Made by a program: the position numbers and the translations under genes
The notes under the pieces: generated by a model
The model's input: only the letters and a program-made list of their open reading frames with translations
What the model was told of the DNA's origin: nothing
The model's database searches: none
Part shown: positions 51,152-59,632 of the stretch, piece after piece
How positions within the stretch are numbered: position 1 is the first letter of the stretch
How the letters are laid out: every line of letters starts with the position of its first letter
Source: CAYYBE01 sp964470345
Lineage (GTDB): Bacteria > Babelota > Babeliae > Babelales > Babelaceae
Assembly (NCBI GenBank): GCA_964470345.1
Contig: CAYYBE010000004.1
Coordinates: 55,643-119,642, forward strand
Length of the DNA stretch: 64,000 nucleotides
Direction of reading: 5' to 3'

Positions 51152-51799
51152 CTACGCCCTTGCTCTTGCTGGTGCGGCAGCTTGAGCGATGGCGGGTTGC
51201 GCTGAAGCTGGTTGTGAAATTGGGGCTATTTTGCGCATGTCCCTGTAGGCGCCGTATGCCAGCAAGTAGAGAAAGTTCCTAGGACAGAATATTTCAAAGT
51301 GCCAGTAGTATCGGAGCAATTCAGGCAAGCGCATGCTTGGTAGCGTAGCAATCAGCGGAGCCCGTATTTTGCGATCTTGGGCTGAAAAGTAGAGCCCGGC
51401 GACAAGACATATGGTGCAAATGGCGACATTCGTTGCGTTTTGGAAAACACGGTCAGGGTTAAGAGCTGCAAGATTTTGATTTACTTGAGTCCCTATATTA
51501 CTAATTTGCTGCGCGTTTTTATTGAGTCCTTCGTTTACATTATCTAATCCCCTGACCACACTTTGCAGAATTTGGGGGTCAATGTTCAAAGAAACAACTG
51601 GTTGATTTGCAGATTCAGAATCCGAATCTTGTTCAGAGTCAGAATCGGAGCCAGAATCCAGGTTAAGTTGTTGCGCCCTCTGTGGTTGATTTTCTCGATG
51701 GCGAGGAATGGCTGTGCTTGCCGCCTGTGACTGTGCGCAGATAAGCATCAGGATGCTGAATATTGCAATATAACTGGTTAATAAGTTGTTTAGTTTCAT
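51152..51799 (-). CDS. Exported coiled-coil membrane protein, type B copy 1 (215 aa)
   Basis: After the signal peptide (MKLNNLLTSYIAIFSILMLICAQSQA) comes an acidic Ser/Asp/Glu repeat (SGSDSDSEQDSDSES), a coiled coil (LQSVVRGLDNVNEGLNKNAQQISNIGTQVNQNLAAL), one membrane span (VAICTICLVAGLYFSA) and the tail ATLPSMRLPELLRYYWHFEIFCPRNFLYLLAYGAYRDM, which aligns with the type B gene at 49989. The C-terminus is Ala/Pro-rich. No family is recognised. Confidence 0.78.
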   Translation of the reverse strand: MKLNNLLTSYIAIFSILMLICAQSQAASTAIPRHRENQPQRAQQLNLDSGSDSDSEQDSDSESANQPVVSLNIDPQILQSVVRGLDNVNEGLNKNAQQISNIGTQVNQNLAALNPDRVFQNATNVAICTICLVAGLYFSAQDRKIRAPLIATLPSMRLPELLRYYWHFEIFCPRNFLYLLAYGAYRDMRKIAPISQPASAQPAIAQAAAPARARA

Positions 51800-51804
51800 G
51801 GAGG

Positions 51805-52269
51805 TTACTCCGATTTATGGCTGTGTTTTGAGGTGCGTGTACTGCTTGTGTTGCGATTCCCCATCCCGCAGAATCCTGCTATGACAAAATAACCAGCTCC
51901 CATTGAAAGTAATAGAACGCTACCGGCAGGAGAACTTGCCATTACTATTGCCCCGGCAGTGGTGCAGACCAGCCCTGCTGATCCAAGAAAAATGGGAGCA
52001 AGCGCGCCGTCACAGCTTCTCAGCAATACTTTTTGTAGTTGATCAGAATTGAGATTGAGGGTGCCAAGAGAACTGAGGTTTGCTTGGAGATTTTTATGTC
52101 TTTTGCGCATTTCTCCCGCTGACGAACTACTGGTGGCACTTGATGATGACTCTGATCTTGCTGATGAAGATGAACTTGCTGAGCGTGATGAAGCTTCTGA
52201 TGCGTTGAGTGACAGAGCAATGATGCTACCTAGACAGGCAAGCGTTAGGTATGTGTGTTTGTTGTTCAC
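51805..52269 (-). CDS. Exported membrane protein, type A copy 1 (154 aa)
   Basis: The gene starts at GTG 52269 after GGAGGG. The signal peptide MNNKHTYLTLACLGSIIALSLNAS nearly matches that of the type A gene at 50490, while the mature parts have diverged. A long Ser-rich stretch (about 30 residues) is followed by LSSLGTLNLNSDQLQKVL, two membrane spans (IFLGSAGLVCTTAGAIVMA and VLLLSMGAGYFVIAGFCGM) and a basic/Ser tail. First gene of the duplicated cluster. Confidence 0.76.
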   Translation of the reverse strand: MNNKHTYLTLACLGSIIALSLNASEASSRSASSSSSARSESSSSATSSSSAGEMRKRHKNLQANLSSLGTLNLNSDQLQKVLLRSCDGALAPIFLGSAGLVCTTAGAIVMASSPAGSVLLLSMGAGYFVIAGFCGMGNRNTSSTRTSKHSHKSE

Positions 52270-52549
52270 GGAAATCCCTCCACTATTTGTTGTACAAATT
52301 ATGTATTCAAACTTCTTTAGGGCAATTTAATTGTAGTACAATGCCCGAATCTTCTCTAGTTTACGTGCTATCCCCTAAAACGCAAAAGGTAGGGGGCTTT
52401 AGAAGTTTTTATCGAGTAAAGCTTCTGAATGGTGCCAGCCCGCCATAGCCTTGGGCGACGACGGGGGCTTTTGCGGAGCATATCTATGTCTGCTACACTG
52501 ATTTTTGTTATAAAAAGCTCTTGAAACGTGCTTATAAATCGGGAGTTGT

Positions 52550-53074
52550 ATGAAATTATTTTCAGTTAAAAAATATTTAAACAGTTCGGTCTTGGTACTG
52601 TTTAGTCTGTTAAGCAGTGCCAGTATGCACGCAGCGGCCATCAAGCTCATTCAGGGTTTTCCCTATAAACCATTATGGGATTTAGCGGTTGTGACAAAAA
52701 AACAGGGTATTCAGCATGTGAGCAATGCTCTTATTAAGCCACCAGTAATCTATTATGCAGTGCCAGGTGCTGTTGCTTATGGTGTGTGGACCTATTGTGA
52801 GCTAGCTTTGTGGAAGCTTGAAAGGGAAAGAAAGGCTCTTGAACGTGGCATGGACGCTGCTTTTGCGCGCCCTGTTGCTCATAAAAAAAGATTAAGTTTG
52901 AGCCAATCTAAGACGTTGAATCGACGGATGGAGATGCTTCCAGTAATGAAACAAAGAGAATGGAATTTGTGGATTGCAAAATGGGTGAGTCTTGGAGTAG
53001 GATCTCTTGCGTTTATGATGACGTATAAAGTGTGGCCAAAATCAGAAATATACAGTCAGACATACAGGCTCTAA
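52550..53074 (+). CDS. Exported membrane protein of unknown function (174 aa)
   Basis: The N-terminus MKLFSVKKYLNSSVLVLFSLLSSASMHAAA is a signal peptide. Two hydrophobic segments (VIYYAVPGAVAYGVWTYCEL and WVSLGVGSLAFMMTYKVW) enclose a basic helical region (KLERERKALERGMDAAFARP). GGGAG lies upstream of ATG 52550. It is divergent from the type A/B cluster and precedes another gene of similar layout. Confidence 0.75.
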   Translation: MKLFSVKKYLNSSVLVLFSLLSSASMHAAAIKLIQGFPYKPLWDLAVVTKKQGIQHVSNALIKPPVIYYAVPGAVAYGVWTYCELALWKLERERKALERGMDAAFARPVAHKKRLSLSQSKTLNRRMEMLPVMKQREWNLWIAKWVSLGVGSLAFMMTYKVWPKSEIYSQTYRL

Positions 53075-53174
53075 CGGCCTGTTAACGTGCTATAATTCTG
53101 AGTTCAGTTTGGTTTATGGTAACATATAAACTCGGGCAAAATGGTAGTATGACAAACTAAGTAAAGGTATTCGT

Positions 53175-53744
53175 ATGTTGAAAAATCTACAAAATTTGAT
53201 GCTTGTAACGTTATTGGCGTTGGCTGCACAGCAAGTGAGCTGTGCAGACCAAAAGGCTGTTTCTGTCGCGCAGAGGGTCTGGGATGGTGCTAAAGGTATG
53301 GCCACTTGGACGGGGGATCAGGCGGAGGCAATCGCTAACTCTTCGTTCTACTGGAGACTTCGTTATACTTGTGAGGCAATAGCGGGGTACACGATTTTTG
53401 AAACGATCAAAAAGGTTGGTATTCGTTCGACGGCTCGTATGCTAACGGCTAAGCCTATGGTTTTCCCTGTGGCTTGTTACGGTCTTGCTCCTCTTGTCAG
53501 TATTATGTGCGATAAAATGTACGAGCAAATCAACTCTAAGATTGGGTTTGTTGGCACACCTGGACTCAGTGAAGAGGCTCGACATAAAGAATTTTCAGAT
53601 TTTTACGACAGCAAGATGGCGAAATTGGGGACCTTAAACACATGCAAGAAGTACCTCAATGTGCTTCCTCTGGCTTCAGTGTTGTACTTCTTGACGCTAG
53701 CGCAGCCGCTTTCAGTGAGCGTCGCAGCTAAGACTTTAGTTTAA
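53175..53744 (+). CDS. Exported membrane protein of unknown function (189 aa)
   Basis: A signal peptide (MLKNLQNLMLVTLLALAAQQVSCA) precedes RVWDGAKGMATWTGDQAEAI, a central hydrophobic part (VFPVACYGLAPLVSIM) and a C-terminal hydrophobic span (VLPLASVLYFLTLA). No family is recognised. It shares layout, not obvious sequence, with the gene at 52550. A strong terminator follows 25 bases after the stop. Confidence 0.75.
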   Translation: MLKNLQNLMLVTLLALAAQQVSCADQKAVSVAQRVWDGAKGMATWTGDQAEAIANSSFYWRLRYTCEAIAGYTIFETIKKVGIRSTARMLTAKPMVFPVACYGLAPLVSIMCDKMYEQINSKIGFVGTPGLSEEARHKEFSDFYDSKMAKLGTLNTCKKYLNVLPLASVLYFLTLAQPLSVSVAAKTLV

Positions 53745-53768
53745 AGAGCTCTGTTTTTAAAGATTTGC

Positions 53769-53803
53769 AGTACCTGGTGCACCCGCACCAGGTACTTTGT
53801 TTT
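53769..53803 (+). terminator. Intrinsic terminator after 53744
   Basis: AGTACCTGGTGC (53769-53780) and GCACCAGGTACT (53785-53796) form a perfect 12-bp stem with loop ACCC, followed by TTTGTTTT. Confidence 0.85.
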
Positions 53804-53914
53804 CTGGACTCTAGGGGTACGTGGGGGTCCCGGAAAACTGGACGTGCTCTTGGGGGATAAATGCGTTATACTGAACATATACGATAACAGTTTTTTTATG
53901 TAGGCGCATTGCAT

Positions 53915-55672
53915 ATGAACCCATCAGGTCACCTTCCCCTTTCCCGTAAATGGCGGCCAGCCAAGTTTGAAGCGGTCATTGGTCAAGAACTTACGGTACG
54001 GTTACTGAAAAACAGCCTCTTTCGAGGGTCATTATACCCGGTCTATCTGCTTGCCGGTCAACGTGGCTGTGGTAAAACGACGGTCGGCCGCGTCTTTGCT
54101 GCAGCAGTGAACTGCCAAGCGCTGGATGAGTTTATGAAAGCGCCACAGACGGTACGAGTCCCCTGCGGAATATGCGCTTCTTGCCAAGCAATGGCCCATG
54201 GTAATCATCCTGATTTTATCGAAATTGACGCAGCTTCCCACACCGGTGTTGATAATGTTCGTCAGATTATTGAAGCAACGTCGTTTTTGCCGCAATTAGG
54301 CAGAAAAAAGATTTATTTGATCGATGAAGCGCATATGCTGAGTAAAGCTGCTTTTAATGCGTTTTTAAAGATTTTAGAAGAACCGCCGATGTCAGTTCTG
54401 TTTATGATGGCCACAACTGACCCATTCAAAATTATTGATACGGTACGCTCCCGCTGTTTTCAGCTCTTTTTTAATCCCGTTGCTGAACCGGTGCTTGTTG
54501 AATACCTTGAAACAATTTGCAAACAAGAGGCTATTGCATGCAATAGCCAAGGGCTTATATTGGTGGTTCGTGCGACCGAAGGTTCAGTTCGCGATGCGCT
54601 CAATATGGTTGAGCGTATTTTTCTTGCTGAGGGTCAGGTTACAGCCGAAGCAGTACGTGCAGTGATAGGCCATGTAACTGATGAAAGCATCGTTGGCCTT
54701 GTCGAACAGCTTGCCGATGGTCAGGATACGTGTATTGATTTTTTTCAGCGCCATCTTGCGTTGATTCCTGCTCAACTGGTTTGGAAAAAACTTTTTGATG
54801 GTGTTCGTGCAGTCTTTTTAGCGCAGATGGGTGTGCAGCATCCTGCATTTGAACCGTATAAAGAACGAGTTTTGGCGATCAGTAAACGGATAGGTCGTAA
54901 TCAAGTTATTGGATGGTTGCAGCTTCTTTTTGAATATGAACAACAGTTTCTTAAGACTGCTGAACAGCAGGCTCTGTTAGAAACATTGTTGGTTACGATG
55001 GCGCGATCTGATTCTTCGACTTCACAAACGCTGTTAAAAAAAAATGACGTACGAAGCGGGGCTATGCCAGACAGGTCTGTGCCAGGCAAGGCTGTGCCAG
55101 CAGCTCGTGTGGGTGACGTGAGCACAAAAGTACAAGCACCAGCTGAGACGCTTGTTACTGCGTCACGCGAGGTTACACAACAGGCTTCTGCGCCAACGGT
55201 GACGGCTGGTGAAAACAGCCCGCAAGCGATGTGGCAACGCTTTGTTCGTGACTCTGCAACCTTGCCTGACCCGGTACTAGCTTCGGTGTTGCAAAAGAGT
55301 AGCTGTTTAGAGACGGAACTTGATAAAAAAACATGGCGCATTGCATTGCCAAAAGAATTTTTGTTTTTTAATGATCTTTTACTTGCGCATGGCCAACTCT
55401 GTTCACAACGATTACAACAACTGTGCGGCGTGACGGTTACGGTAGAATTTTGTTTTACTCAGGAATCGACACATACGAGCGTAATTGAAAAGCCACGTGC
55501 GCAACGAGTTGAAACAAATGCTTCTGGCCCAAATGTACCAGCAGCGCGACCACGCTTTGAAAGAAATACACCATCAAAATCGATTGATGTCAGTGACCCG
55601 GAAAAATGGAAAACGGCTCAGGCATTACTTCACCATTTTCCAGGAACGATTACTGAAGGAGAATCAGCATGA
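53915..55672 (+). CDS. dnaX: DNA polymerase III subunit tau/gamma
   Basis: The 585-residue protein has the clamp-loader AAA+ core: SRKWRPAKFEAVIGQ, Walker A GQRGCGKTT, zinc cysteines CGICASC, IEIDAASHTGVDNVRQI, Walker B IDEAHMLS and sensor SRCFQLFF. A Ser/Thr/Ala-rich linker from about 370 leads to a C-terminal domain. A TTG at 53909 is an alternative start. It lies in an operon with der (ATGA overlap). Confidence 0.96.
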   Translation: MNPSGHLPLSRKWRPAKFEAVIGQELTVRLLKNSLFRGSLYPVYLLAGQRGCGKTTVGRVFAAAVNCQALDEFMKAPQTVRVPCGICASCQAMAHGNHPDFIEIDAASHTGVDNVRQIIEATSFLPQLGRKKIYLIDEAHMLSKAAFNAFLKILEEPPMSVLFMMATTDPFKIIDTVRSRCFQLFFNPVAEPVLVEYLETICKQEAIACNSQGLILVVRATEGSVRDALNMVERIFLAEGQVTAEAVRAVIGHVTDESIVGLVEQLADGQDTCIDFFQRHLALIPAQLVWKKLFDGVRAVFLAQMGVQHPAFEPYKERVLAISKRIGRNQVIGWLQLLFEYEQQFLKTAEQQALLETLLVTMARSDSSTSQTLLKKNDVRSGAMPDRSVPGKAVPAARVGDVSTKVQAPAETLVTASREVTQQASAPTVTAGENSPQAMWQRFVRDSATLPDPVLASVLQKSSCLETELDKKTWRIALPKEFLFFNDLLLAHGQLCSQRLQQLCGVTVTVEFCFTQESTHTSVIEKPRAQRVETNASGPNVPAARPRFERNTPSKSIDVSDPEKWKTAQALLHHFPGTITEGESA

Positions 55673-56982
55673 AACTTGCAACGGTTGCCTTTGTTGGCAG
55701 AATGAACGTTGGTAAATCAACCTTATTTAATCGGCTTATCGGTCGTCCTAAAAGTATGGCCTATGATTATGCCGGTGTGACGCGTGATATTATTAAAGAG
55801 CCCATTTCGTGGCAAGGGAAAACATTTGAATTAATCGACACAGGTGGTCTTGTCTTTCGTAAGTCTGAAGATCAGCTGGTAGCAAAAGTTCATCAAAAAG
55901 CACTCGGAGCGGTTACTGAGGCTGACGTGGTTGTTTTTGTGACCGATGGTGTTGTTGGCGTTGTTGCAGAAGATCGTGAAATTGCCCGCTTTTTACATAA
56001 AGCTGGGAAAAAAGTTATTGTAGCGATTAATAAAAGTGATGATCAACAAACGCTGCAGCATGAGCATGAGTTTTTAGCGCTCGGCTTTTCAGAGATCGTT
56101 TCCCTTTCTGCACAGCATGGTAGGGGAATAGAGGATCTGTTAAGCGCTGTTGTAACAGCGTTGCCGTATAGAGAAACAACGGAAGATTCTGAAACCAATT
56201 ACCATGTTATGTTGTTAGGGCGTCCTAATGTTGGTAAATCATCATTGATGAATGCTTTAGTTCAACAAGAACGGTCGATTGTTTCTGATATTCCTGGTAC
56301 AACACGGGAAGCAATTTCTGAAAAAATTTCATGGGCGCAAGAACATCTTGAGATCGTTGATACGCCCGGTGTTCGCCGCTCAAGATCGGTTACCGAAGAA
56401 CTTGAATCACTGATGGTCCATAGTGCTCTGCAGGCACTGCGTAAAGCAGATATTGTGGTTTTGGTTATCGATGGCTCAGAAGGGAAGTTGGTTGACCAAG
56501 AACTGAAACTGGGCTTTTATGCATTTCAACAGCAGCATAAAGCTTTGGTATTGGTGGTAAATAAGAGCGATATTGTGACCGATGAAAAACGGCGGGAACT
56601 TGATGATGTTTTTGATTATTACCGCCATTTTATTGAAAAAATTCCCGTAGTTTCTATTTCTTGCAAAACAGGAGAGAATGTTGATCAGGTGCTTCCTGCT
56701 ATTAAACAGGTGTGGGATGCCTATGGTCAACGCTTTGATGATGCAGAATTAAAGCGGTTATTTGTGGGAAACCTTGAGTTGACTCCGCTTGTTCGTAATC
56801 AAAATTTCTTGAAGATTATTCATGTTAAACAGGTGGGAACGGCACCAATTACCATTGTCTTAACGGTGAATAATGCTGATTGGTTTGGTGAATCGCAGCT
56901 CAGTTTCTTTGAGAATATTATGCGTAAAAAGTGGGATTTAACGGGCGTTTCGGTTAGATTTATTGCCCGCACGGCTAAATAG
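55669..56982 (+). CDS. der: Ribosome-assembly GTPase Der (EngA)
   Basis: Two GTPase domains are visible. The first has G1 GRMNVGKST and G3 DTGG; the second has G1 GRPNVGKSS, G3 DTPG and G4 NKSD. A KH-like C-terminal domain ends QVGTAPITIVLTVNN...WDLTGVSVRF. The 437-residue length is normal. Der acts in 50S subunit assembly. The start overlaps dnaX by four bases. Confidence 0.97.
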   Translation: MKLATVAFVGRMNVGKSTLFNRLIGRPKSMAYDYAGVTRDIIKEPISWQGKTFELIDTGGLVFRKSEDQLVAKVHQKALGAVTEADVVVFVTDGVVGVVAEDREIARFLHKAGKKVIVAINKSDDQQTLQHEHEFLALGFSEIVSLSAQHGRGIEDLLSAVVTALPYRETTEDSETNYHVMLLGRPNVGKSSLMNALVQQERSIVSDIPGTTREAISEKISWAQEHLEIVDTPGVRRSRSVTEELESLMVHSALQALRKADIVVLVIDGSEGKLVDQELKLGFYAFQQQHKALVLVVNKSDIVTDEKRRELDDVFDYYRHFIEKIPVVSISCKTGENVDQVLPAIKQVWDAYGQRFDDAELKRLFVGNLELTPLVRNQNFLKIIHVKQVGTAPITIVLTVNNADWFGESQLSFFENIMRKKWDLTGVSVRFIARTAK

Positions 56983-57055
56983 GCTCATTGACTCTTGCTT
57001 CAGGATACTAATTTTGCCATGCTAAAGCAGGTTAGTATACAGATAAGGAGTTACC

Positions 57056-57400
57056 ATGAATAAGAGAATCACTTTCCGCGGTGCGCCACATTCAGCTGTG
57101 ATTGAGCAACATGTTGAGAAACATCTTGAACGTATTATCAAATTTTTAGAGACTGAACGTAGCCCGAAAAACATTGATATTGTGCTTGATTTCCATCCGG
57201 ACCATGCCCACAATGGTATCGATATTCGTATTACAACTCCTTCATACAGTGTTGTAACCAAGCGAGAAGGGCAAGATATTTTTATGGTTGCTAACGAAGC
57301 GCTTGATGTTGTGTACAACGATTTGCGAAAACAGAAAGCCAAGATGACCGTCAACCATCAGCAAGGTGTTCCCGCGCGCAAGTTAACAGAAGAAGAATAA
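57056..57400 (+). CDS. hpf: Ribosome hibernation promoting factor (short HPF/RaiA family)
   Basis: The 114-residue protein has the HPF fold pattern: FRGAPHSAVIEQHVEKHLERIIKFL, then strands NIDIVLDFHPDHAHNGIDIRITTPSYSVVTKREGQDIFMVANEALDVVYNDLRKQKAK. It binds the decoding site of idle ribosomes. AAGGAG precedes ATG 57056. A strong terminator follows. Confidence 0.92.
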   Translation: MNKRITFRGAPHSAVIEQHVEKHLERIIKFLETERSPKNIDIVLDFHPDHAHNGIDIRITTPSYSVVTKREGQDIFMVANEALDVVYNDLRKQKAKMTVNHQQGVPARKLTEEE

Positions 57401-57418
57401 TCGTACAAATTTTTAAGT

Positions 57419-57466
57419 AAAAAAGCAGGTCGTTACAAGAGAAAACTTGTAACGACCTGCTTTTTT
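57419..57466 (+). terminator. Strong bidirectional terminator after hpf
   Basis: GCAGGTCGTTACAAG (57425-57439) and CTTGTAACGACCTGC (57446-57460) form a perfect 15-bp stem extended by A6/T6 runs, loop AGAAAA. It separates hpf from the convergent dsbD gene. Confidence 0.9.
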
Positions 57467-57495
57467 ATTGGAGAGCTTTTTTATGCTCAGCGTGC

Positions 57496-59298
57496 TTATG
57501 CTATCTGTTCTAATTCTTGAGCAAATGCTTGAGCCCCGTTGGCAGTAAGTCCGCTGTCCCAGCGTTTGATTTCTTGATCAGTTGTCGGATCATAGAGAAT
57601 CACGGTTGGTAGCCCCAAAATATGAAATTTCTGGGTGAGGGATGTGTACGGTTCTGAACCTTGACGGGAGCCGTCGACTTTTACCAAAACAAATGTATTG
57701 CTTAAGCTTTCGATAGCTGGATCATGCAAGATAGTTGTCTCGAGCGCTGAACAACTGGTACACCAGGACGCGCCGAAGTCCAACAAGATTTTCTTATGCT
57801 CAGCAACTGCTTGTGCACGTGCCTGGTCATAATCTTGTCGCCAGGCGGTTGGCTGATGTTCCGTATGCCAGCTCTTGTAGCTCGTAAAGAAGGTAAAGAG
57901 TGCGGCAATTAAGAGCCCAAGGGTGAGTATAACGGTAAAAAATCGTGCTACTGCTGACGTACAGCGTATGGCGCGGAGCAGATAATAGCCACTAATTACC
58001 AGCAAGAAAAGCCCGAGTAATCCGTAAAAGATAAACAGGGGAAAGAATGGCTTGAGATAGTAAAGACACATACCTAAGAGCATGAACCCAAAGGTCTTTT
58101 TGATTTCAACCATCCACATGCCCGCTCGTGGCATAATATGGAGCGATGCTGAGAATGTACCAATAATAAGTAACGGTAAGCTTGCGCCGAGGCCAAAAAT
58201 AAATAAGAGTAAAAATCCAAGAAAAAGATTCCCGAGTGATGCTACAAACGTGAGCACAAGCGCAAGTCCCGGTGACATGCAGGGTGAAGCGATAGTCCCA
58301 CTGCCTAAGCCGAATAAGAATGCTGAAAGATAGGAGCCTTGTTTTACGCTTGTTGATTTAGGCTGTAAAAAACGAGGGATGGTGAGTTCATACCATCCAA
58401 ACATCGAAAGGCCAAGATAGGCCAAGATGATGACCAGTGCAATCACAAACCACGGGTTACTGAGCAGCTGTCCGCATTGCGCGCCACAAAATGTGGTAAA
58501 CAGTCCTAATAATGCAAACGTAGTTGCAAGCCCTGACGTATAGGTAGCAGCAAGGCTAAAATTGCGTAACAGGGAGTGTTTATGGTCGGTTCCCAGCAGG
58601 CCAACGGTAATAGGTATCATAGGGTAAATACAGGGAGTAAAACTCATCAAAATGCCGAGGGCAAAGGCCAAAAGCATTTGCATGCCGAGTGAGCGAGATG
58701 AGGTAAATAATGAAGAGATCATTTTTTGTGCAGCAATCAGTCCGGCGCTGATACTACTGACAAGCTTATGGATCAGATTATAGATAAGCTGCCATAATGA
58801 GTGATGGGCTGCTGGAGTTGTTGGCTCGGTTGATTGTCCCGGCTCTTGGCTTTGCGTATCCTTGGGAAGTACGGTTTCAGTCGCAGGGGTAGGTTCTGCA
58901 AGCCTAAGCTCCAGTTGCTGTTCTTGCGGCTCGGTTTTATCGGTCGTCAGATAATGCAGGTAAAGCATTGCTGGATTAGCCAGGGCTTGAGCTGCAGCTT
59001 GGGGGGTAAGCGTGACAGTAAAGAGTGTTGTGCCACGATAGGCAGGCTTATGCTCTTTGAATAAAGGATCAAATACGTTAGCAGGTTTTTTGTCTGCTTG
59101 CCACTGTTGCACCGTATAGCCCGGGTGGTCCGTAGTAAATGAAAGAGATGGTTGTAAGAGCGCCTGCTCTTTGTCGAGTTCCATTTTAACAAGAACGGTT
59201 ATTGCATCGGCAGTTTGGGTAAGGGAAACGATTGATGCTTGTTCTGCTTGTGCATACAGGGGAACCAGGAGTAAGGACAGGAGGGAGAGATAACGCAT
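57496..59298 (-). CDS. dsbD: Thiol:disulfide interchange protein DsbD
   Basis: The 600-residue protein has a signal peptide (MRYLSLLSLLLVPLYAQA), an N-terminal periplasmic domain to about 135, a Pro/Glu/Thr linker, an eight-span membrane domain with FTPCIYPMIPITVG and ASPCMSPGLALVL (the redox Cys pair), and a C-terminal thioredoxin domain with WCTSC. It carries electrons from cytosolic thioredoxin to periplasmic thiols. The exported reductase-like gene at 9364 is a possible functional neighbour, though it is far away. Confidence 0.94.
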   Translation of the reverse strand: MRYLSLLSLLLVPLYAQAEQASIVSLTQTADAITVLVKMELDKEQALLQPSLSFTTDHPGYTVQQWQADKKPANVFDPLFKEHKPAYRGTTLFTVTLTPQAAAQALANPAMLYLHYLTTDKTEPQEQQLELRLAEPTPATETVLPKDTQSQEPGQSTEPTTPAAHHSLWQLIYNLIHKLVSSISAGLIAAQKMISSLFTSSRSLGMQMLLAFALGILMSFTPCIYPMIPITVGLLGTDHKHSLLRNFSLAATYTSGLATTFALLGLFTTFCGAQCGQLLSNPWFVIALVIILAYLGLSMFGWYELTIPRFLQPKSTSVKQGSYLSAFLFGLGSGTIASPCMSPGLALVLTFVASLGNLFLGFLLLFIFGLGASLPLLIIGTFSASLHIMPRAGMWMVEIKKTFGFMLLGMCLYYLKPFFPLFIFYGLLGLFLLVISGYYLLRAIRCTSAVARFFTVILTLGLLIAALFTFFTSYKSWHTEHQPTAWRQDYDQARAQAVAEHKKILLDFGASWCTSCSALETTILHDPAIESLSNTFVLVKVDGSRQGSEPYTSLTQKFHILGLPTVILYDPTTDQEIKRWDSGLTANGAQAFAQELEQIA

Positions 59299-59385
59299 AA
59301 GAACCTTTCGTTTTTGAGGGTTTGTTTGTATAAGTGCTTGCTATTTTGTTTTTGATCTATTACGCTAAAAACATATTGAAATAAA

Positions 59386-59458
59386 GGGGCTGTAGCTCAG
59401 TTGGTAGAGCGCATGGATGGCATTCATGAGGTCACCGGTTCGACCCCGGTCAGCTCCA
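59386..59458 (+). tRNA. tRNA-Ala (GGC)
   Basis: GGGGCTG pairs with CAGCTCC and contains the G3:U70 wobble that marks alanine tRNA. The anticodon loop is ATGGCAT, giving GGC. D- and T-arms are complete (GCTC/GAGC and CCGGT/ACCGG-type pairing). Discriminator A73 is at 59458; CCA is not encoded. Confidence 0.96.
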
Positions 59459-59509
59459 ATCTTCGCTTTCCGAGGGTTCATCTCTTCGAAGCCGAGAAAG
59501 CTACGATTG
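59457..59509. repeat. Palindromic repeat abutting tRNA-Ala
   Basis: CAATC-TTCG-CTTTC (from 59457) pairs with GAAAG-CTAC-GATTG (to 59509), followed by GCGAGCCA. The first two bases overlap the tRNA end. It has the same layout and flanking GCGAGCCA as the repeat after tRNA-Ser at 49602. Confidence 0.65.
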
Positions 59510-59632
59510 GCGAGCCATCGCTTAATAAAAAAAACTTTTGTCATTTTTTGATTTCCCGTTTCTTTTCTTTTTCTATTTTCAATACATTCTTGTCTATTTT
59601 TATCTAACATTTGTCGCGTACTTTTTTGCAGA

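Noticed and set aside
59401..59607. 68-codon frame running through tRNA-Ala and its repeat
   Set aside because: It is formed from tRNA and palindrome sequence and has no coding signs.
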